From Atrichornis clamosus (lineage: Eukaryota; Chordata; Aves; Passeriformes; Menuridae): 64,000 bases of DNA. A model generated the notes under the pieces. It was not told where the DNA came from. It was given only the letters and a program-made list of their open reading frames with translations, and searched no databases. The translations under genes were made by a program, and so were the position numbers. The stretch covers positions 29,559 through 93,558 of the forward strand of contig WBMZ01008944.1 in NCBI GenBank assembly GCA_013400975.1, given 5' to 3'. Below are positions 1 to 13,719 of the stretch, piece by piece (position 1 is the stretch's first letter; every line of letters starts with the position of its first letter).

Positions 1-3000
1 CCAAGTCAAATTCTTAATGCAAGACAAGAAGAAAATCATAGCTTAACATACTCCAGTAGATGTAATAAATAATGAACAGCACTAACAGCTTAACATCATA
101 AGGAAACAGATGGAAAACTTCCCTCCAGAGATCATTGCATCTAGTATTAGAGAATGAGTTTCTGGACGTGCACAGGGTGAACAGTTCAAGTCTGAATTAC
201 AATGAGGTTGGTAACACTTTTTTATTATAAATGTAGGAATTTCATGTCTTCCTTTTAGAAAGTACTGCTATTATAGCATTCATCTGTTTCACTGAAGACA
301 TGAAAAGCAAAAGACAAAATCTTAAGCTGCTAAAGTGTGCATAGCACAATCAAATCAAGATCTCGCTCTGGGAGTACCTTGGCTGGGTTTGCAGAATACA
401 GCAGGGCTGCAATGCCATCATCTGTCCAGGAGACGAAACAGAACCCAGCGTGGAAGCCAGCTCTTCACTTGCACTGATTATCCACACTACTGAAAAACAT
501 CATTGAGGCAAGAGCTATTGTACTTGTAGGTCAATGACTACTACATGTTTAGAGAATTATAACAAAACACTGTCCAACCTGTTTCACTGATAACATTTCT
601 ATATCAAGTGGCTTGGCCGTACGTTCAAAGTACCTTTCAAACTGTGAATAAAGGAATGATGATTTCTCTGGAAAGTGAGGTGCACCTGTGTAGTTTGAAT
701 AGACCACATTAGAAAAGTGAACCAATTATCATATTTTTCACGCATTCGTTTCCTTTTTTTTTTTAAATAAGTGGTGTCCCAATAACATATGCACACTAAA
801 TCACTGGAGGTGGCTCAGCGCAAGCAAGATGTCCTGCTTGAATCCTTCAGCTACACAGTCCTCAGTGGGCATTTGAGCCCATGGCGTGGCTCATCTAACT
901 TTTCAATAAGAATTTGTGCAATTGTCTGTACTGCAGGGATTGCAAGAGATCCTGACTCTCTCATCTGCCATCAGAAAAGTCTCCAAGTATGGTGCAAAGC
1001 TCCACCTCTAGACAGACCCTCTTTCAAGTGTCTGTTCTAGCAACTTCTGTTTCCAGTGTGTGTGCAACTACACCCTATATAGAGTTTTGTGCAAAATAAT
1101 GAAACTTTAGAGAAGAAGAAATTTTTCTCCCTGCTTCCTTCCACCATCCTCTTCACACCCACCCCACTCACTTTATAGACCGCAAAAGAAGCACAAAAAC
1201 TGAATGCTTTGTTCAAGGTCTCAAAATCCATTTCAGCAGAGCATGCCCAAGCCAGCGCAGCTGCTCTCTGCTCTCTCAGTTATTAGGTAACCTTGCTTCC
1301 AGGATCAGATGGATGCAGAGACCATTGCTTTCTACTATGGCCGAAGATATATAAACATCATTGAAACTTGTATTGATTTTGAAGCCAAAACTTCTAGATG
1401 ACTAAAACTCTGGGGCAACTGTAGGGTCAGCCAGAACACCTTTGGTAATAGGGTGAGAAGCGGAAGCTGATATTCTGACAAACTTGCTAAGCTTATAAAT
1501 GTCTAGCACTCATTATATTAGACACAAGGCTGGCCAATAATTTCAGGTTGCTGTTCCAAGACAAAATTGCTTCCAAATGCGGGACTATAGAGAAATAAAT
1601 GGAAGACGTCCAATATTGGAATGTAAGAGACACCAAAGGGTTATTTCAATAATAAGACTACTCAATAATTTTGTATTGCACAGTTTGATACTCAATCAAA
1701 TAACTCTACAGCACCCACAGTCTATTGCAAATGGAGAGCTAGTGATGTACTTGCAGAGACTGGCTATAAAACAATGAAATAAGAAGGGGGAAAATAATGT
1801 TCTGAAATCATAATAAAGAAGTTCCACAACCCAAACATCTTCTGGGGTGCTGAGGCAGCTAAAAATCTCTCCCCTGTGTATATGCCTGAGCAGCATCTGG
1901 AGACATGCAAGGTTGCAGGGCTGTGGAACAAGTAAGCTGCTTGCAGGCAGAGTTTGGTGCTTCCCCCCACCCCATCACGGGAGGCAGTGCTGGCAGCAGT
2001 GGGCTGCAGGCGTGGGCACAGGGCAGGAGGCTGCCAAGGGCAGCAAACCCGCTGTGATCCCCCACAGCCCACCACCTCTCCTCATCCAAGCACTGGACAA
2101 GTGGACATGTTGTGGACAGGAGGAGAAAGGGGTTGAAACTGGAATTTTGCCAGCACATTTGAAAATAGATGCCCAACAAAAGAAGTTGCCCAGTTTCTCC
2201 ACCCCTTCCTCATTCAAGCTTTTTTTCTTGCTTTCCATCTTGCATTACTCCATCTCCTGCTAAAGAACAGTCCTGGGAAGAACAGCTCCACCTTGGGATA
2301 ACAGTCCATCTCAGTGGCTAAGAAGTTTGAAACCACTTCTCCTACGAGAATGAGAGATTTACAACACAAGTTTCACCTAAAACTAAATGCAGTCAGCGAG
2401 CTTTGTACTAAACGCTGGCATGGATTTCAGGATCGTGTCCAAAATCTTGCATAATGATTGATTAGGTTCTTCTTAAGGTCCTCTTTTGCTTTTGACCTTC
2501 ACCATGTTAAAGTAGCATCTTTTCTGTGCTCTTCACTGAAGGCCCTAGAATGATTCCAGATCACCATATCCACTGCATGCCATGGTTTTTTGGTGCATCA
2601 GCTAAGTTTAGATTGAAGGAAATTTCATTACAGTTTTCCCTGGTATAACCAACCTGTGCGATATTGCTGCTGAAAACTAAGGTGATAACCAAATAAGCTA
2701 ATATGAGGGGAAAAAATGCGGAATATGGTGAGAAGTAGCATACCAGTTTGATGCTGGCAGCCCAGATTTGTTTCTTCCTCACACTTCCCCTTCATTTGCC
2801 TCCATTTGGCACTCCCGCTGTTCTCACTGCTTTTATGCAAGTACTTCCTCACAGCCTTGGTAGTTTTGAACAACAATTTAAAAAAATCACAATCCAAACT
2901 CAGAGGCCTTTTCTTTACCCTTCTCCTTACCATTACTTTAATTTTCTTCCTCCTGCAAATTCAGAGGCTAGCTAAATTTTTTAAGTGCAAGTTTGGGGAC

Positions 3001-4050
3001 TTTGCAAGATATCCACAAGAAAGTGTTGCTTGGGAGCTTGTCCAGAAAGCTTGCTTGGCACAAGAAGAAAAATTTCTCCTGGTGCATTTGAGGCTTTTCA
3101 AGGAAACCACATATTTTGCGTCTGAGGTTTGCTCATGACCTTTCTCTTTCCCTTAAGCTATGAAACATTACCTGACAGTGGCTGTATTTGTCATTTATTA
3201 ACTTAAACCCCTTTAAAAATGAGGTACTTTCTATACAACTTTGGGAAACCAGGAATGACCAGAGGGAATGCTAGGCTGAAGGCTGAAACAAAAGACTGCA
3301 TCTGTTATGGTAGGGATCTTTATCCCAAGCAGAGCCTTGTATCACCTGACTTACTAAGAAAGTGAGGTTTAAACCACTAACCAGGTGGATTTACACCCTC
3401 CAGCATACATTACATCAGTCAAACCTGTGTATTCTGTTAGGCTGTGGCCACAGGGACTGAGAAAGACAGGTCAAGGGCCAAAGGCAGAGGTCATGCTCAT
3501 GTGAGCAGTTTCTCTGTGCACAAGCACCAGGACTGGTTCCTCCACTATTTTGCAAAGACATGCCAAGAGACATGAAAGGTTGAAAAAGGCAAAAGAGAAG
3601 CCAGCAGCACTAACACATATTTTTCTTTAATGAAGACCTAATTCAACGAAATTAAGTGAGACACTAAGCTACTAGCCTTCATCATGTGCTCAGGTTGGCT
3701 TCGTAGGCTCAAATCAATTGAAAGTATTTGGCAGCCATTAAGTCACAAATAGCCCATACTCCTATTAATAAAAATAACTGCCTACAGGATTCTCCATTTT
3801 CAAAGCTCTTTACTATTATTATCGTTAATATTAAATATTTATGTTACCATATGGCCCAGAGGGAATAGTCAGAATCAAGTCCCTGGAGCACCAGGCTCTC
3901 CGCGAGGGCACAAGACATAAATATTAGTTCATACATGTATCTACCAGTTGTGTTGCTTCCCAGCTTGCCTTCCTGACCCCCCTTGCTGCTTCTACCCAGG
4001 CAATGAATGCTGTAAGGAATGTCCAGCCAGAGAGTGTTAAGCACTAGAAC
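1..4050. other. Intergenic DNA, no gene recognised
   Basis: AT-rich DNA without splice-consistent exons. The open frames are short and overlap on both strands, for example several around 1850-2260 in a locally GC-richer patch. No repeat family could be named. Confidence 0.6.
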
Positions 4051-4059
4051 CCTCCATCC

Positions 4060-4400
4060 ACGCTGTCGGCCGCCGTCCATCTCCTTTCATCCTCTCCTGC
4101 GCCCCTCCAGCACCCCCCTGACGTCACTGCTTTCCAGTCACGCCTCTGCCATTATGGGCTGACACGCTCCTGCAAACCCCCACCCTCCACCTCTTGCTGG
4201 GGGCTCTGCTACCATATGCTGCAATTGATTTATTAGTCCAAATTTCCCGAGGGAGGGCGGCGTACCCGTCTGATGCCCCCGCGCTTGGGCCTCTGAGTCA
4301 CAGGTAGTGGAGCAATGTGTGAAAACCCCATCACGCATTCTGCCGGCAGAGCGCTTCCCGCCGTGCGCGCCACGCAAGTCGCTCGCGTGCACCACTTACC
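4060..4400. promoter_or_regulatory. Isolated CpG-dense element with cAMP-response element
   Basis: About 25 CpG dinucleotides lie within roughly 330 bases, while both flanks are CpG-poor. It contains a palindromic TGACGTCA at 4119-4126, a CATATG E-box, an ATTTATTAG homeodomain-type word, and clusters such as GCGCGCCACGC. This pattern fits an orphan CpG island: a distal enhancer or an unannotated promoter. The minus strand carries an open frame (4395-4138), but it resembles no family. Confidence 0.45.
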
Positions 4401-4439
4401 CCACTCTGTCTGTGGAATAAATTATGCTCCAGAAATTTG

Positions 4440-7400
4440 CTGTCAGTGGCCTCTCTCAGATAGTAGCAATGAGTAAGATAAAACCTGCCACTTTATGTCA
4501 AGTCACACTCGTCGAATACAGATTTAGTAATAGTAATACTTATCTTTTATGTAGCACTTTACATTTTCCAGTTGCTGCACAGAGATTAATTAATCACTTA
4601 GACGTATATAAGCCAGGCCTGAAGCACATATTGGAGGATTGACAGATGCCTGCTCTGCTGTGAAAGCACAAAGGTGACTGTCTGGCCCGCACAGGCACAG
4701 GTATGTTTATTTGGAGCAAGACACTGTGATCTGCTTGGATTTAAGTGGAACTCTATGGGGACACTGACATTTTGCATGTCTCCCTTCATCCACTGTAAAA
4801 AATAAGAGTAAGCAAACACCAACAATCTGCCATACATCCTGCAAACCCTTTCTTGCCATTAGAGCAGTTACTGTCTCTGAGGCTGGGAAATGTGAAACAA
4901 AGATGAATGGACTTGTATCTCACTTTTCATTAATTCTCACTGCCTGTGGTGCCCCACTGAGAGCTGTCTTTGCCGTGGCTTAGAGGTCCTCCCCACTGTG
5001 CTCTCCCAGCCCTTGCTGGGCATCCTCTGAAATCCCTCTGTGTGGTGGAGAGGAAGGTGATGTTTCTGACAGCGCTATGGGAGAAGGCCCCCAGCACAGA
5101 GCCACGCTGTCGACTGACAGCACTCCTCCAGCATGGCTGCCCAGCTGCTGTTACTGCTGCTGCTGAAGCACTTCAGACATACTTTCTGAATTAAGCCAAG
5201 CCTGGATAATTGGGAGTTGGAACCAACTCAAACATGAGCCAGCAGACGAGGGATCGTGTTGTTCTCTGAATTGCTCGTTGACAGTGAAGAGAAGCATTTG
5301 CGGTGGAGTGCTGCTGCCATCCAGACGGGAGCATCGGCCAGTGGAGCCACGCACAATTTTGTGAGAGCACCACTTTTTGTCTCAAACTGGTTTTGTGTGG
5401 CTCTTCTTGCCTCAGACTACCCCATAGGCAGCACAAAGACAGCCTGGGGACTTGTGGTAAGGACGTGCCCAGCACTACATCTTAGCTTGTCATGAACTAA
5501 AAAAAACCCAAAACAACCAACCCTTACAAGAAAGCACTGACATCTTTATACTTAGGGAGTTTCTTTTTTGACATCCACATTCCTGATACCTTCAGAAAAT
5601 GTAGGGATGCATTAATATGCGCATATGGGATTACTCCTACCCTTATGCCTGTCATATACTTGCTATGTGGAGAAAAATCTTACACTGAGCATGTGTAAGA
5701 TGCTCAGATGAACTAAAATTGAAGCCTTCACAAAACTGCAATGTGGGCCTTGGAAGAGTCAGCTGAATTAAGAGTCAAGAGTTTGAAAATTAATAAATGC
5801 TGAGCTCCTTTTATTTGTCTTTTAGTTTCTGAGTCCCTAAGTCATAATTTCAGGGTATTTATACTCAGCCAAAAGGACTAGCAGTCCAAGTGGTATTTGA
5901 AGTGAAAGATGAGATCCTTCCACAATCAAAAGACTCCAGCAACTGAGATTTTTTTCAGTCTCAACTAGCCAGAAGCTTACAAAAAGACCTGGCAACACTG
6001 CTATGAGACATTAAGCTTTCCATTTTTTGACACTGTGCCTCTTTATATTTGTATTCATGTAAGTTTTCTTGCATTTAATCTAAGTGGCACTTCTGTCATC
6101 CACAGGTGCTTTCTCATCTTGCATTTACTGTCACTAAAACCTCTTCTGTGGTAGAGGCCATGGAGTTGCCACAGGTTCGTAATGGTTCCCAGTGATACTG
6201 CTGGTAGAAACTGGTGATTTTGCACAGAAACCAAGGCCGAGGCACCTTCAGCTGTGCTGTGAGGAGACTCTGGTGCTCCAAGCACCTTGAAGTATCTTGT
6301 CATCTCTGTCTCCTTGGACTGCCACTGCAGAGATGTATCTCCTCCTTTTTGCTGAGGCTCAGACAGACCTGCTGTGCAAGTCAGAGAGATGTGAGTCACT
6401 GAGCTGGCACATCACTTTTGTCTTGGTGTTTCTGAATGCTCCCTCGTCTTTGGAGCAAGGAGATGATTGTATGCTGTTGTAACATTAAAAATGAAAACTT
6501 AAGAGCCCAAAAGTCACCAAAAGAAAAATGCTAGATTGTAAACATAATGCAAAGTCAGCCTTGCTGTCCCTCGAGTCTCCCCTTGTGTTTGCTTAGTCCT
6601 GGCAAAGTGTGATTTAACACTGAGACCTGGAGCCTGGCTGTGACCTGACTCATGGCCATCTGCCTGCAATTTCCGGGGAGGGAAACTGGGGATTGCATCC
6701 AAGTTCAGCCCCTGTGGTTCTCAGGAAGGCTCCTGAGGCATTGCTTTGCTCTGTGAAGGTGAGCAGCTCCTGAAGCCCCAGGAGGTTATGCACCAGAGCA
6801 AGTCCACTGTGATTCTCCTGCGTATAGAGACTGATCCTTAGCTCCTGGTGTCTTGGAGGAAGCACACGGGGCCTGATTCAGGACATGCTGAATTCTCAGA
6901 AACTGCTCTATAATATTATCAAAACTATCAGATAGCCTGTTTTGGGTTTTCATCACGTAACTGATCTGTTGTTGTATCTGGACTTTCAGAGGAAAAGCAA
7001 TTATTTTTTATGAACTTCCTTTAATCACAACTGTTGTTGTGGATGGAGAATTAAAGTGTTTGTGCAGGCCTGTGATGTGACGTTTTTCCAGAGTCAGAAC
7101 TCCAAATCAAAACCTCTTAGGTTATACTCAGAAACGACCATGTTGAGACAGTTGTTTCATGTACAAAAAATAACTAACCTCAGAAAACCCACAAAAAGCA
7201 CAAAAAAGCAGACGGTCACTTGTTAGAATATCTCTGTGTTTCAACTATGCTTAGCAGAAACAAATGTTTCTTCCGCCTTTTTCCCCCCATGATGTATATC
7301 CCCCCAAGACTGACAGTCAGATTTTGTAAAGTCCTTATTATCGCACTTCACTACATATCAGGATGAATGAAGAGAGCTGTGCAAACACTGCAGATATCTT

Positions 7401-9770
7401 TTCTTTATTACAGCTGCAGCCACTCCCCAGAGACGTTATTAATGTCCACGGCTCTCGTAGAGAGGCGGTGTACGCTGGCATCTGATTGCTATTCAGATCA
7501 GCATCCTCCCTCTGTCTGTCTGTGAACCAGCACATCAGTAGCTACATAAAGGGCTCTCGCTGTGGGCTGGACAAGTTCCTAGGGCCTCCGTCATGAAAAG
7601 ATAATGGCAGCATGATTGCAAAAATTTTGTGGGAATTGTGCTAAGCCAAAGCAAAATAAAACCCAAGGTAGAGGACGCATTTTTTCTGGGCAATTTATTA
7701 TTTATCACTGCTTAGCAAGCCCTTTGTTCTTGTGTATGGCAGTTACTCTCTGTTTATAGCTCACTTGGGTGTACAATTCAAAAAAAAGATATACGATGTT
7801 TTTTAAGAATGTAGGGGTAAATCTCATTCCCTGGACCAGATCCAGGCTCGACAAGGAGCAGTTATGTGAGAAATGAAGGTTAAAAAAAAAAGCAACCCAC
7901 AAAGTGTACATCCACTGCTGCCTTGAGCTTTCTGCAGGGAGAAACCTGATGCGTGGAGTCAACAGCCAGAAGTATTTCATGGATCAGAGGAGGCTCCTGT
8001 CCTGCCAAAACCAGAGCTGTCCACCAGTGGTTTTGAATTACACATTGGCAGGAGCAATTAAGCAGCCAATAAGGGCAGCATCCATGAACAGGACCTGGAT
8101 GAGAGCTGTGGATCTGCCTTGCCACAGAGCCCTGTGCACTGGAGGACAAGCATCTGCCACTCCAGCCTCATACCATCTGCCTGAATCCATGATAAATGAA
8201 TCTGTAATAAATCAGACTCCATAAAATCCTACTCACAAGCCTATACTGTTTTCTGTGTGAAGCAGGCAGCATTCCCACTAAGTGTCCATTCCACCTGGAA
8301 AACTGCTCAATACCTATCCTCTGATGATACACCTATATCCTTGGCACAGTTCAGAGAAGAAAGAAGAAAGACGTTTATCAGTGAAGACCTGAGCCAGGAG
8401 ATTTGAGTTCACACCAGAGAATCAGGAAGAGACAACTGCTTAAGGAAACAGAAGAATGTAAACGCCCTGCTATCTTGTTCCCAACCACAATCACAGCAGC
8501 TGCAGGTCCCTCTCAAGAATAACCCTCCAAAATAACCTACTTCATCTAGATGATGTAAGGTAAAGTAGTGCATGGCTATGTACATGCATCCCACGGATGC
8601 ATGCAGGTGCTCTTGAAAATGCAAAAAGTGACCAAAATTGTCAGCTAGTGACAGAGCCCATAGGGATCAACCCAGAAAACTGATTTTTTTCAGGGAAATC
8701 TGTCTATGTACATGAGATATGCAGAACTGTGATGCATGTGAGTGTGCAGCTGTGGTTCTCAAAGGATGCAGGAGAAGTCCATAGCCATATCCCTGCAAGA
8801 ATGCATTCCAAATTAAATCAGGCACTGCAACTGGAGCAGACAGGAGGAAATATTGCATCCCTTCTATTGACGGATGCCATAAGCTCATCATTGAATAGCT
8901 TTTACAACAGGCCTTCAGTGTGCACATAGATCAAGGAGGAGAAAAGCTGTAGTATGTTCTCTTGTTTAGGGCCCCATGAAAAGCACTAACCATGAATATC
9001 AGCCTGTACCTGCTTTGTCTCATTGATGTGCATAGGAGGAAGCCAGTCTCTGGAATTTGTTGGCAGAACAGTGTCTCTGCCCAGCTTTGAGCATCCTGAC
9101 ACCAGGCCTTCACACAGTGCAAAAACCTCTCTGGCTTAACACGAGCACTGCCTTTCCCCTCACTGCCTACTTCCATGGCCTGGAGAGCTCTGCCAGTGCA
9201 GTGGAGGTTACCTGATATGCTGCCAAGGCACCTGCTTTGAGAACTTGTCACTGCCTGGGGCTGCCACCTCCTGAGCCCTGCGCACACGTGACTTCCCCTT
9301 TCTCTTGCTTTCCTTCTGAACGAGGACAGGGAGACACGTACCTGTGCAGATTTCCTTCCTTCTAGCTGTTCTACACTTTTTGCAGCCATCTCCTCCCGTT
9401 AAAACAAACCTGAAGGCTACAGTGAGCTGTGGCAATGACCTGATTCTCTGTAAGGTTACAGGCTGTCAGGGCAGCATCTGCTTCAGAGGAGGGACTCTTG
9501 ACTCACAGAAGATCCAAGATAGATACCTACTTTTCAGTGAAAGCAGGTTTTTTTCCCATGAAGCAAGTCCTGCCCTATTTGGCACCAGTATGAAACGGCC
9601 TCTTCTCCCTCTCAGGAGGGCAATATGCTCCCTGTAGGAATCTTATGAAGATATTCAGGAAATCTGAAAAGCCTGTTTTGTCTGTTTCATGACAAAGATA
9701 CACTGCCCCTAGATGCTACCAAGAAGTAGACAGAAATATCAAGCAGAGGATATTTTCAATTGCATATCCA
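4440..9770. other. Intergenic DNA, no gene recognised
   Basis: Mostly unique-looking DNA. Only a candidate regulatory block at 7330-7560 stands out. Overlapping open frames of up to 152 codons (8931-9389, minus) lack codon structure shared with any family I know. Confidence 0.6.
7330..7560. promoter_or_regulatory. Candidate conserved noncoding block
   Basis: A TE-free stretch with dense transcription-factor-like words, including a TTATTAATG homeodomain type, GATTGC and CATCAG types, and CAGCTGCAG E-box sequence. Compositionally it resembles vertebrate developmental enhancers. Conservation was not tested. Confidence 0.22.
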
Positions 9771-9774
9771 CACC

Positions 9775-10009
9775 ATGAAATCACATTACACGAGGAAAAA
9801 CTTCTTTACTGTGCAGGTAGGTGACCAAGCATTGGCACAGATTGTCCAGAGAGGTTGTGGAGTCTCCCACACTGGAGATATTCAAGAATCATCTGCATGC
9901 AATCTGGTGCAATATGCTCTGGGATAATGCTGCTCCAGCAGGAAGGCTGGACCAGATGACCCTCTGTGATCCCTTCCAACCTGACCCATTCTGCGATTCT
10001 GTGATTCCA
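9775..10009 (+). mobile_element. CR1 LINE 3' fragment
   Basis: It carries the degenerate end of CR1 ORF2 (REVVESPTLEIFKNHLHA-like) and the typical 3' tail: a LDQMTLCDPFQPDP-like region, 'cccttccaacctgac', then ATTCTGCGATTCTGTGATTCC as the octamer-repeat terminus. It is 5'-truncated and old. Confidence 0.9.
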
Positions 10010-10219
10010 CAGTTATGTCATTTGCTTTCAAAGGGCTTGTGAATCTTCTTCCCTCCTAGCAGGAAGTGCAGATGTACAAATACCTGAGGATGATAGGTTT
10101 TGACAGAATTCCTCTTGTAAGTAAAGACCTATCCATGTTTCCAAAGAGCAACAAACAACACACAGATCAAGGTGTTATTTGCTCATAATAAAAATAACAA
10201 AAAAACCTGCTCAGCCCCC

Positions 10220-10680
10220 TTGGAAAATGATTTTGCTCAGAGAACAATGTATTTTCATGGAAAAGTTTTATTTGCTAGGCACTTCACTACAATTACTTGA
10301 CCATGTACAGTCTGTCTGCGTTGTTCTGAAAATTGATACTTTCCATAATGGTGTCTCATTACGAGTGATTCATTGGAGAGGTGCTACTGTGATAATTAGT
10401 GTTTTATGGGTGAATGGGCCACATACTCTTTAAGTAGCCCACTTCCCTAACAAAGATTTATTTAAGTGGCTGGTTTCTGATAGTCATGTAAATAAATACA
10501 TGGTAATGGAATACAGCGACAGCGCTTCTCTTGGCAGGTTTCTGTGTCTTCCCGTAAAGCGGCTGAAGAACTAAATCTACATATACAAATCCATAATGGT
10601 TAGGGGCTCTTATGTGTTTTCACAGGAGCAGTTTTGACTGAATGCACAAAAAGATGCAAATTTCTCATCTCCTTCAGTCT
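10220..10680. promoter_or_regulatory. Candidate conserved noncoding block
   Basis: Transposon-free DNA with a dense run of developmental-factor-like words: a GATAATTAG homeodomain site, TTTTATGG of CDX/HOX type, GTAAATAAATA of forkhead type, TTAAGTGG of NKX2 type and ATGCAAAT of octamer type. Such density is typical of enhancers but can occur by chance in AT-rich DNA. Confidence 0.28.
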
Positions 10681-11439
10681 TTACCTCCCGGGCTGGCTTC
10701 AAAGCTCAGATATTTGGAGAGGCTGATGTTGGATGAATGAGCACCAGGATGCATCTGTTGACAGCCTACTGCTGTTTCAGAGGCTGGCTTCCCTGTCCCA
10801 CCCCATTAACACACTTTAATGTGTAAGCCTGGGAAGATGCTATGCAAATTGCTTTGAGAAACGCCCCACCAAAACAATTCTGTGTGGTCAATAAAGGCAG
10901 GAATTTTAACCCTGGCTGTTTTGTGCAGCACATCCTGTCCCAGCTGCTTCTGCTCCAGCGGCTAAGGTCACCAGCCCTAACTACAGCTTTGCTGGAAGTT
11001 ACTACCCCCCAAATTTACCAGCTGAGCTACCCATGTGAAAATGAGCCAGAAATGGTACCTCTGTGCTAAGTCAGCACTTGAGGCTGACAGGGGTTAGGGG
11101 GTGTGCACCAGAGCAGAGAGCTGGCAGGTCCAAGGGCAGCCAAAGCTGGGAATCTTCTTTGTGAAGAACTGCTGCAGGGAGGAAAAAATAGAAATAAAAA
11201 TTAAAATTAAAAATCAGCTCAACCAGCAGTTTGGCAGGTTTTGCTTCCCTGGCCTGAGCGCTGCTCCTTGGGAGCTCCCTTGGGTCCCTGCAAAACCTGC
11301 CTGAGGGCTCATGGGACAGGGTGCAGTGAGTGAAGCTGGCACAGTTCTTCCACTCTGTCACTCCCTGATCACCGTGAGACAGCCAAAGTAAGGGCTCATA
11401 AGCAGTCCTCGTTCAATCAGCTCCAGAAAAAAAAATGCA

Positions 11440-11960
11440 AATAAACTCAACAACAACAAAAAAAACCCCAGAATTTTTCTGGTGCAATTATGGTGCCTAT
11501 AAGCGAAACTTCAGCTTCAGACTCACAGTTTATATTGCTTCTGGAAACTCTCGAGACATGAATAATTTCATTGGGCAAAATCCTAGCCCCACAAAAGTAA
11601 TTAGCAAAACTCCTTGCCATTTCAATGAGCAGAATTTTGTGCACCATGAGCAGTTTTTGCTTAAATCCAGAATTCAAGCATGAATATATAAAATTAAAAC
11701 AGATTATTATAGCTGTAATAAAAATATATATATCTGCATTCATATGCTTAGAAAAAGGAAATAAAGGAAGGATATTTGCTAATGGAATACATAACAGTTT
11801 ACATCTGCTAGTATTGTTGCAGGGAATTAGACCAGATGTTGAAAGTCTGTCATCTTTTATTTTGAAAGATATTCTTTCAGTGTATATTATCTGGTGTGTC
11901 AATTAAAATATGTTTGAGAGTAAATTTCTTCCTTAGCATTACAAACTTACTGTGACAGGG
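11440..11960. promoter_or_regulatory. Candidate conserved noncoding block
   Basis: AT-rich, repeat-free DNA with many TAAT, ATTA and AATTA words, ending TCAATTAAAATATG. Overlapping open frames run on both strands (11447-11902 minus, 11435-11683 and 11625-11906 plus), but none has a known family. The persistence of open frames on both strands with little decay might reflect constraint for another reason. Confidence 0.25.
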
Positions 11961-12200
11961 TGGCTGAGTCATGCTTGTCTGAATCACTTCAGATAGTCTG
12001 TGTCCCTTCAGCCAGCCTTAATTCCCCGTGGACATGAAGAGAGCCAGGTCCTTGGTCGTGCCAGCTGTGAGGGCATGATACGGCTTTCAAAAGCTGGCAG
12101 GCAGAGCAGGATGTCCTTCCCCTTAGTTTGTCACAAACCTGTGTTCTCCTCAGGGACAAAAAGCTGTTTCTTCTTGAGGTAAGAATGGTAGTGGGCTCTT

Positions 12201-12262
12201 TTCATTGATTTTCATTTTCATTTCCATTTCATTTCCATTTCATTTCATTTCATTTTCTTTTA
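12201..12262. repeat. CATTT/CATTTC microsatellite
   Basis: An imperfect array of CATTT, CATTTT and CATTTC units. It is pyrimidine-rich on the plus strand and probably length-variable. Confidence 0.85.
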
Positions 12263-13719
12263 AAGCCTAAGTTACCTGGTGAATGTGCCATGCCCTCTTG
12301 ACTAGATGGAGGAACAGGGAGCAAAGCAAGAGACTACCTATTTAAAGAAAGGTTAGATGTTAGTGCCCTGCACCTCAGCTCCCCACAAGATACCTGCATA
12401 TCTTTGAGAATTTCAAGCAGCAGGACTCTACACAGCCCATGGCTCACTTGTTTCTCCAGAAGTCTCAATACTTTAAATAGTACCTGCTTGTAAAAAACCA
12501 CCCTGCTGTAACTGTGCTGTTTGAGTAACAAACGGATAAATCTCACAGAAATTTGAAGAGAGGTGCTGACGCAAACACAGATTATTGTTACACAGATCTC
12601 AAGGTAGAAGCACGTGCACACAGACGCACACAAGGCAGGCAGCAGAGCAAGGTCACTTCTTGCATATTACTTCCCAGGTGCCAAGAACAACTTTATGCCT
12701 TTCAGTAGCTTTTTCCACTATTTTTCTCATCACTTAACAGGGGAAGAAAGTGGCATTTAAGAGCTGGAAGGAGGGTGACCGCCCTGACCACAAGTGTCTG
12801 CAAAATTCTGGATGTCTAAGCCCATGCGTGGGTGCTGGCAGAGGCTGGGTCACTCCAGCAGAGCTGGCTGCCCTTCTTCCAGGATCACCCACCACTGCCC
12901 TCAGCCCCTTTGGGTCTGCTGCATGGGAGCTGCTACACAGAGATACCTGGCTCAGCTCTCCTTCAGCCGCTGGTAATGAGGCCTGATAATCTCTCCCGAC
13001 AGCCCCTACCTCAGCAAGGGAGGCTTGTATTACATCTAACCTCACCATCTTTGTTGAAACTTTGGCTCAGTCGTAGTTGTCTCCTCTGTGAGAGGCGTGA
13101 CGGACAGATTAGCTGTCTCTCCTAAGGATAACTGAACCCGTGTCTTTCAGACTTGGTTAACAGATCATGCTTTTTTGGCTCTGCCTTTTCCAGTGGTCTC
13201 TTCCGAGTTGTCCCCAGAAGGGCCTCACTTTTCATTAAGTGCAGTACCCTAAACCTGACATAACCTTCCAGCTGTTGGTTTCAGACCATGGCAGGGCTGA
13301 ACAGAGCTAAAGCATTGCTTTACATGTTCTTATGCACATGGAGGAATATGAAGTTTATCTTTTTTATTACAGCATGACACAGTAGACTCACGTTCAACAT
13401 CCAGTCCACTAGAGTATATAGGGTTTTTAATAGATTTATTTATTTGCAGAGCCGATCCCTCTCTGGCATTAGCCGTTAGCACTTTGGACACTTCCCTGTT
13501 AAATAGGGTATTTTTTTATTTTTCTTTTTTTTAGGGGGTTATATCTTAAATACATCAAGTCTTTTGAAGCCTGCCCGCAGCAGCACAGAAGGTGTCTGCC
13601 TCTTGTTGGTGTCTCTAAGTGTTCAGGCTCATTCTCAAGTCCATCCTCGGCACCTTTGGCTGCACTGCTGAAGACACGGAGCAATCACAGGGCCACAGCA
13701 GCCTCCTGCCGAGCCCTTC

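Noticed and set aside
1847..2263. Cluster of four overlapping frames near 2 kb as a gene
   Set aside because: Frames overlap on both strands in a GC-richer patch; none has a family, splice sites or codon pattern.
8931..9389. 152-codon minus-strand frame as a gene
   Set aside because: No known domain, overlapped by other frames on both strands, no splice-consistent neighbours.
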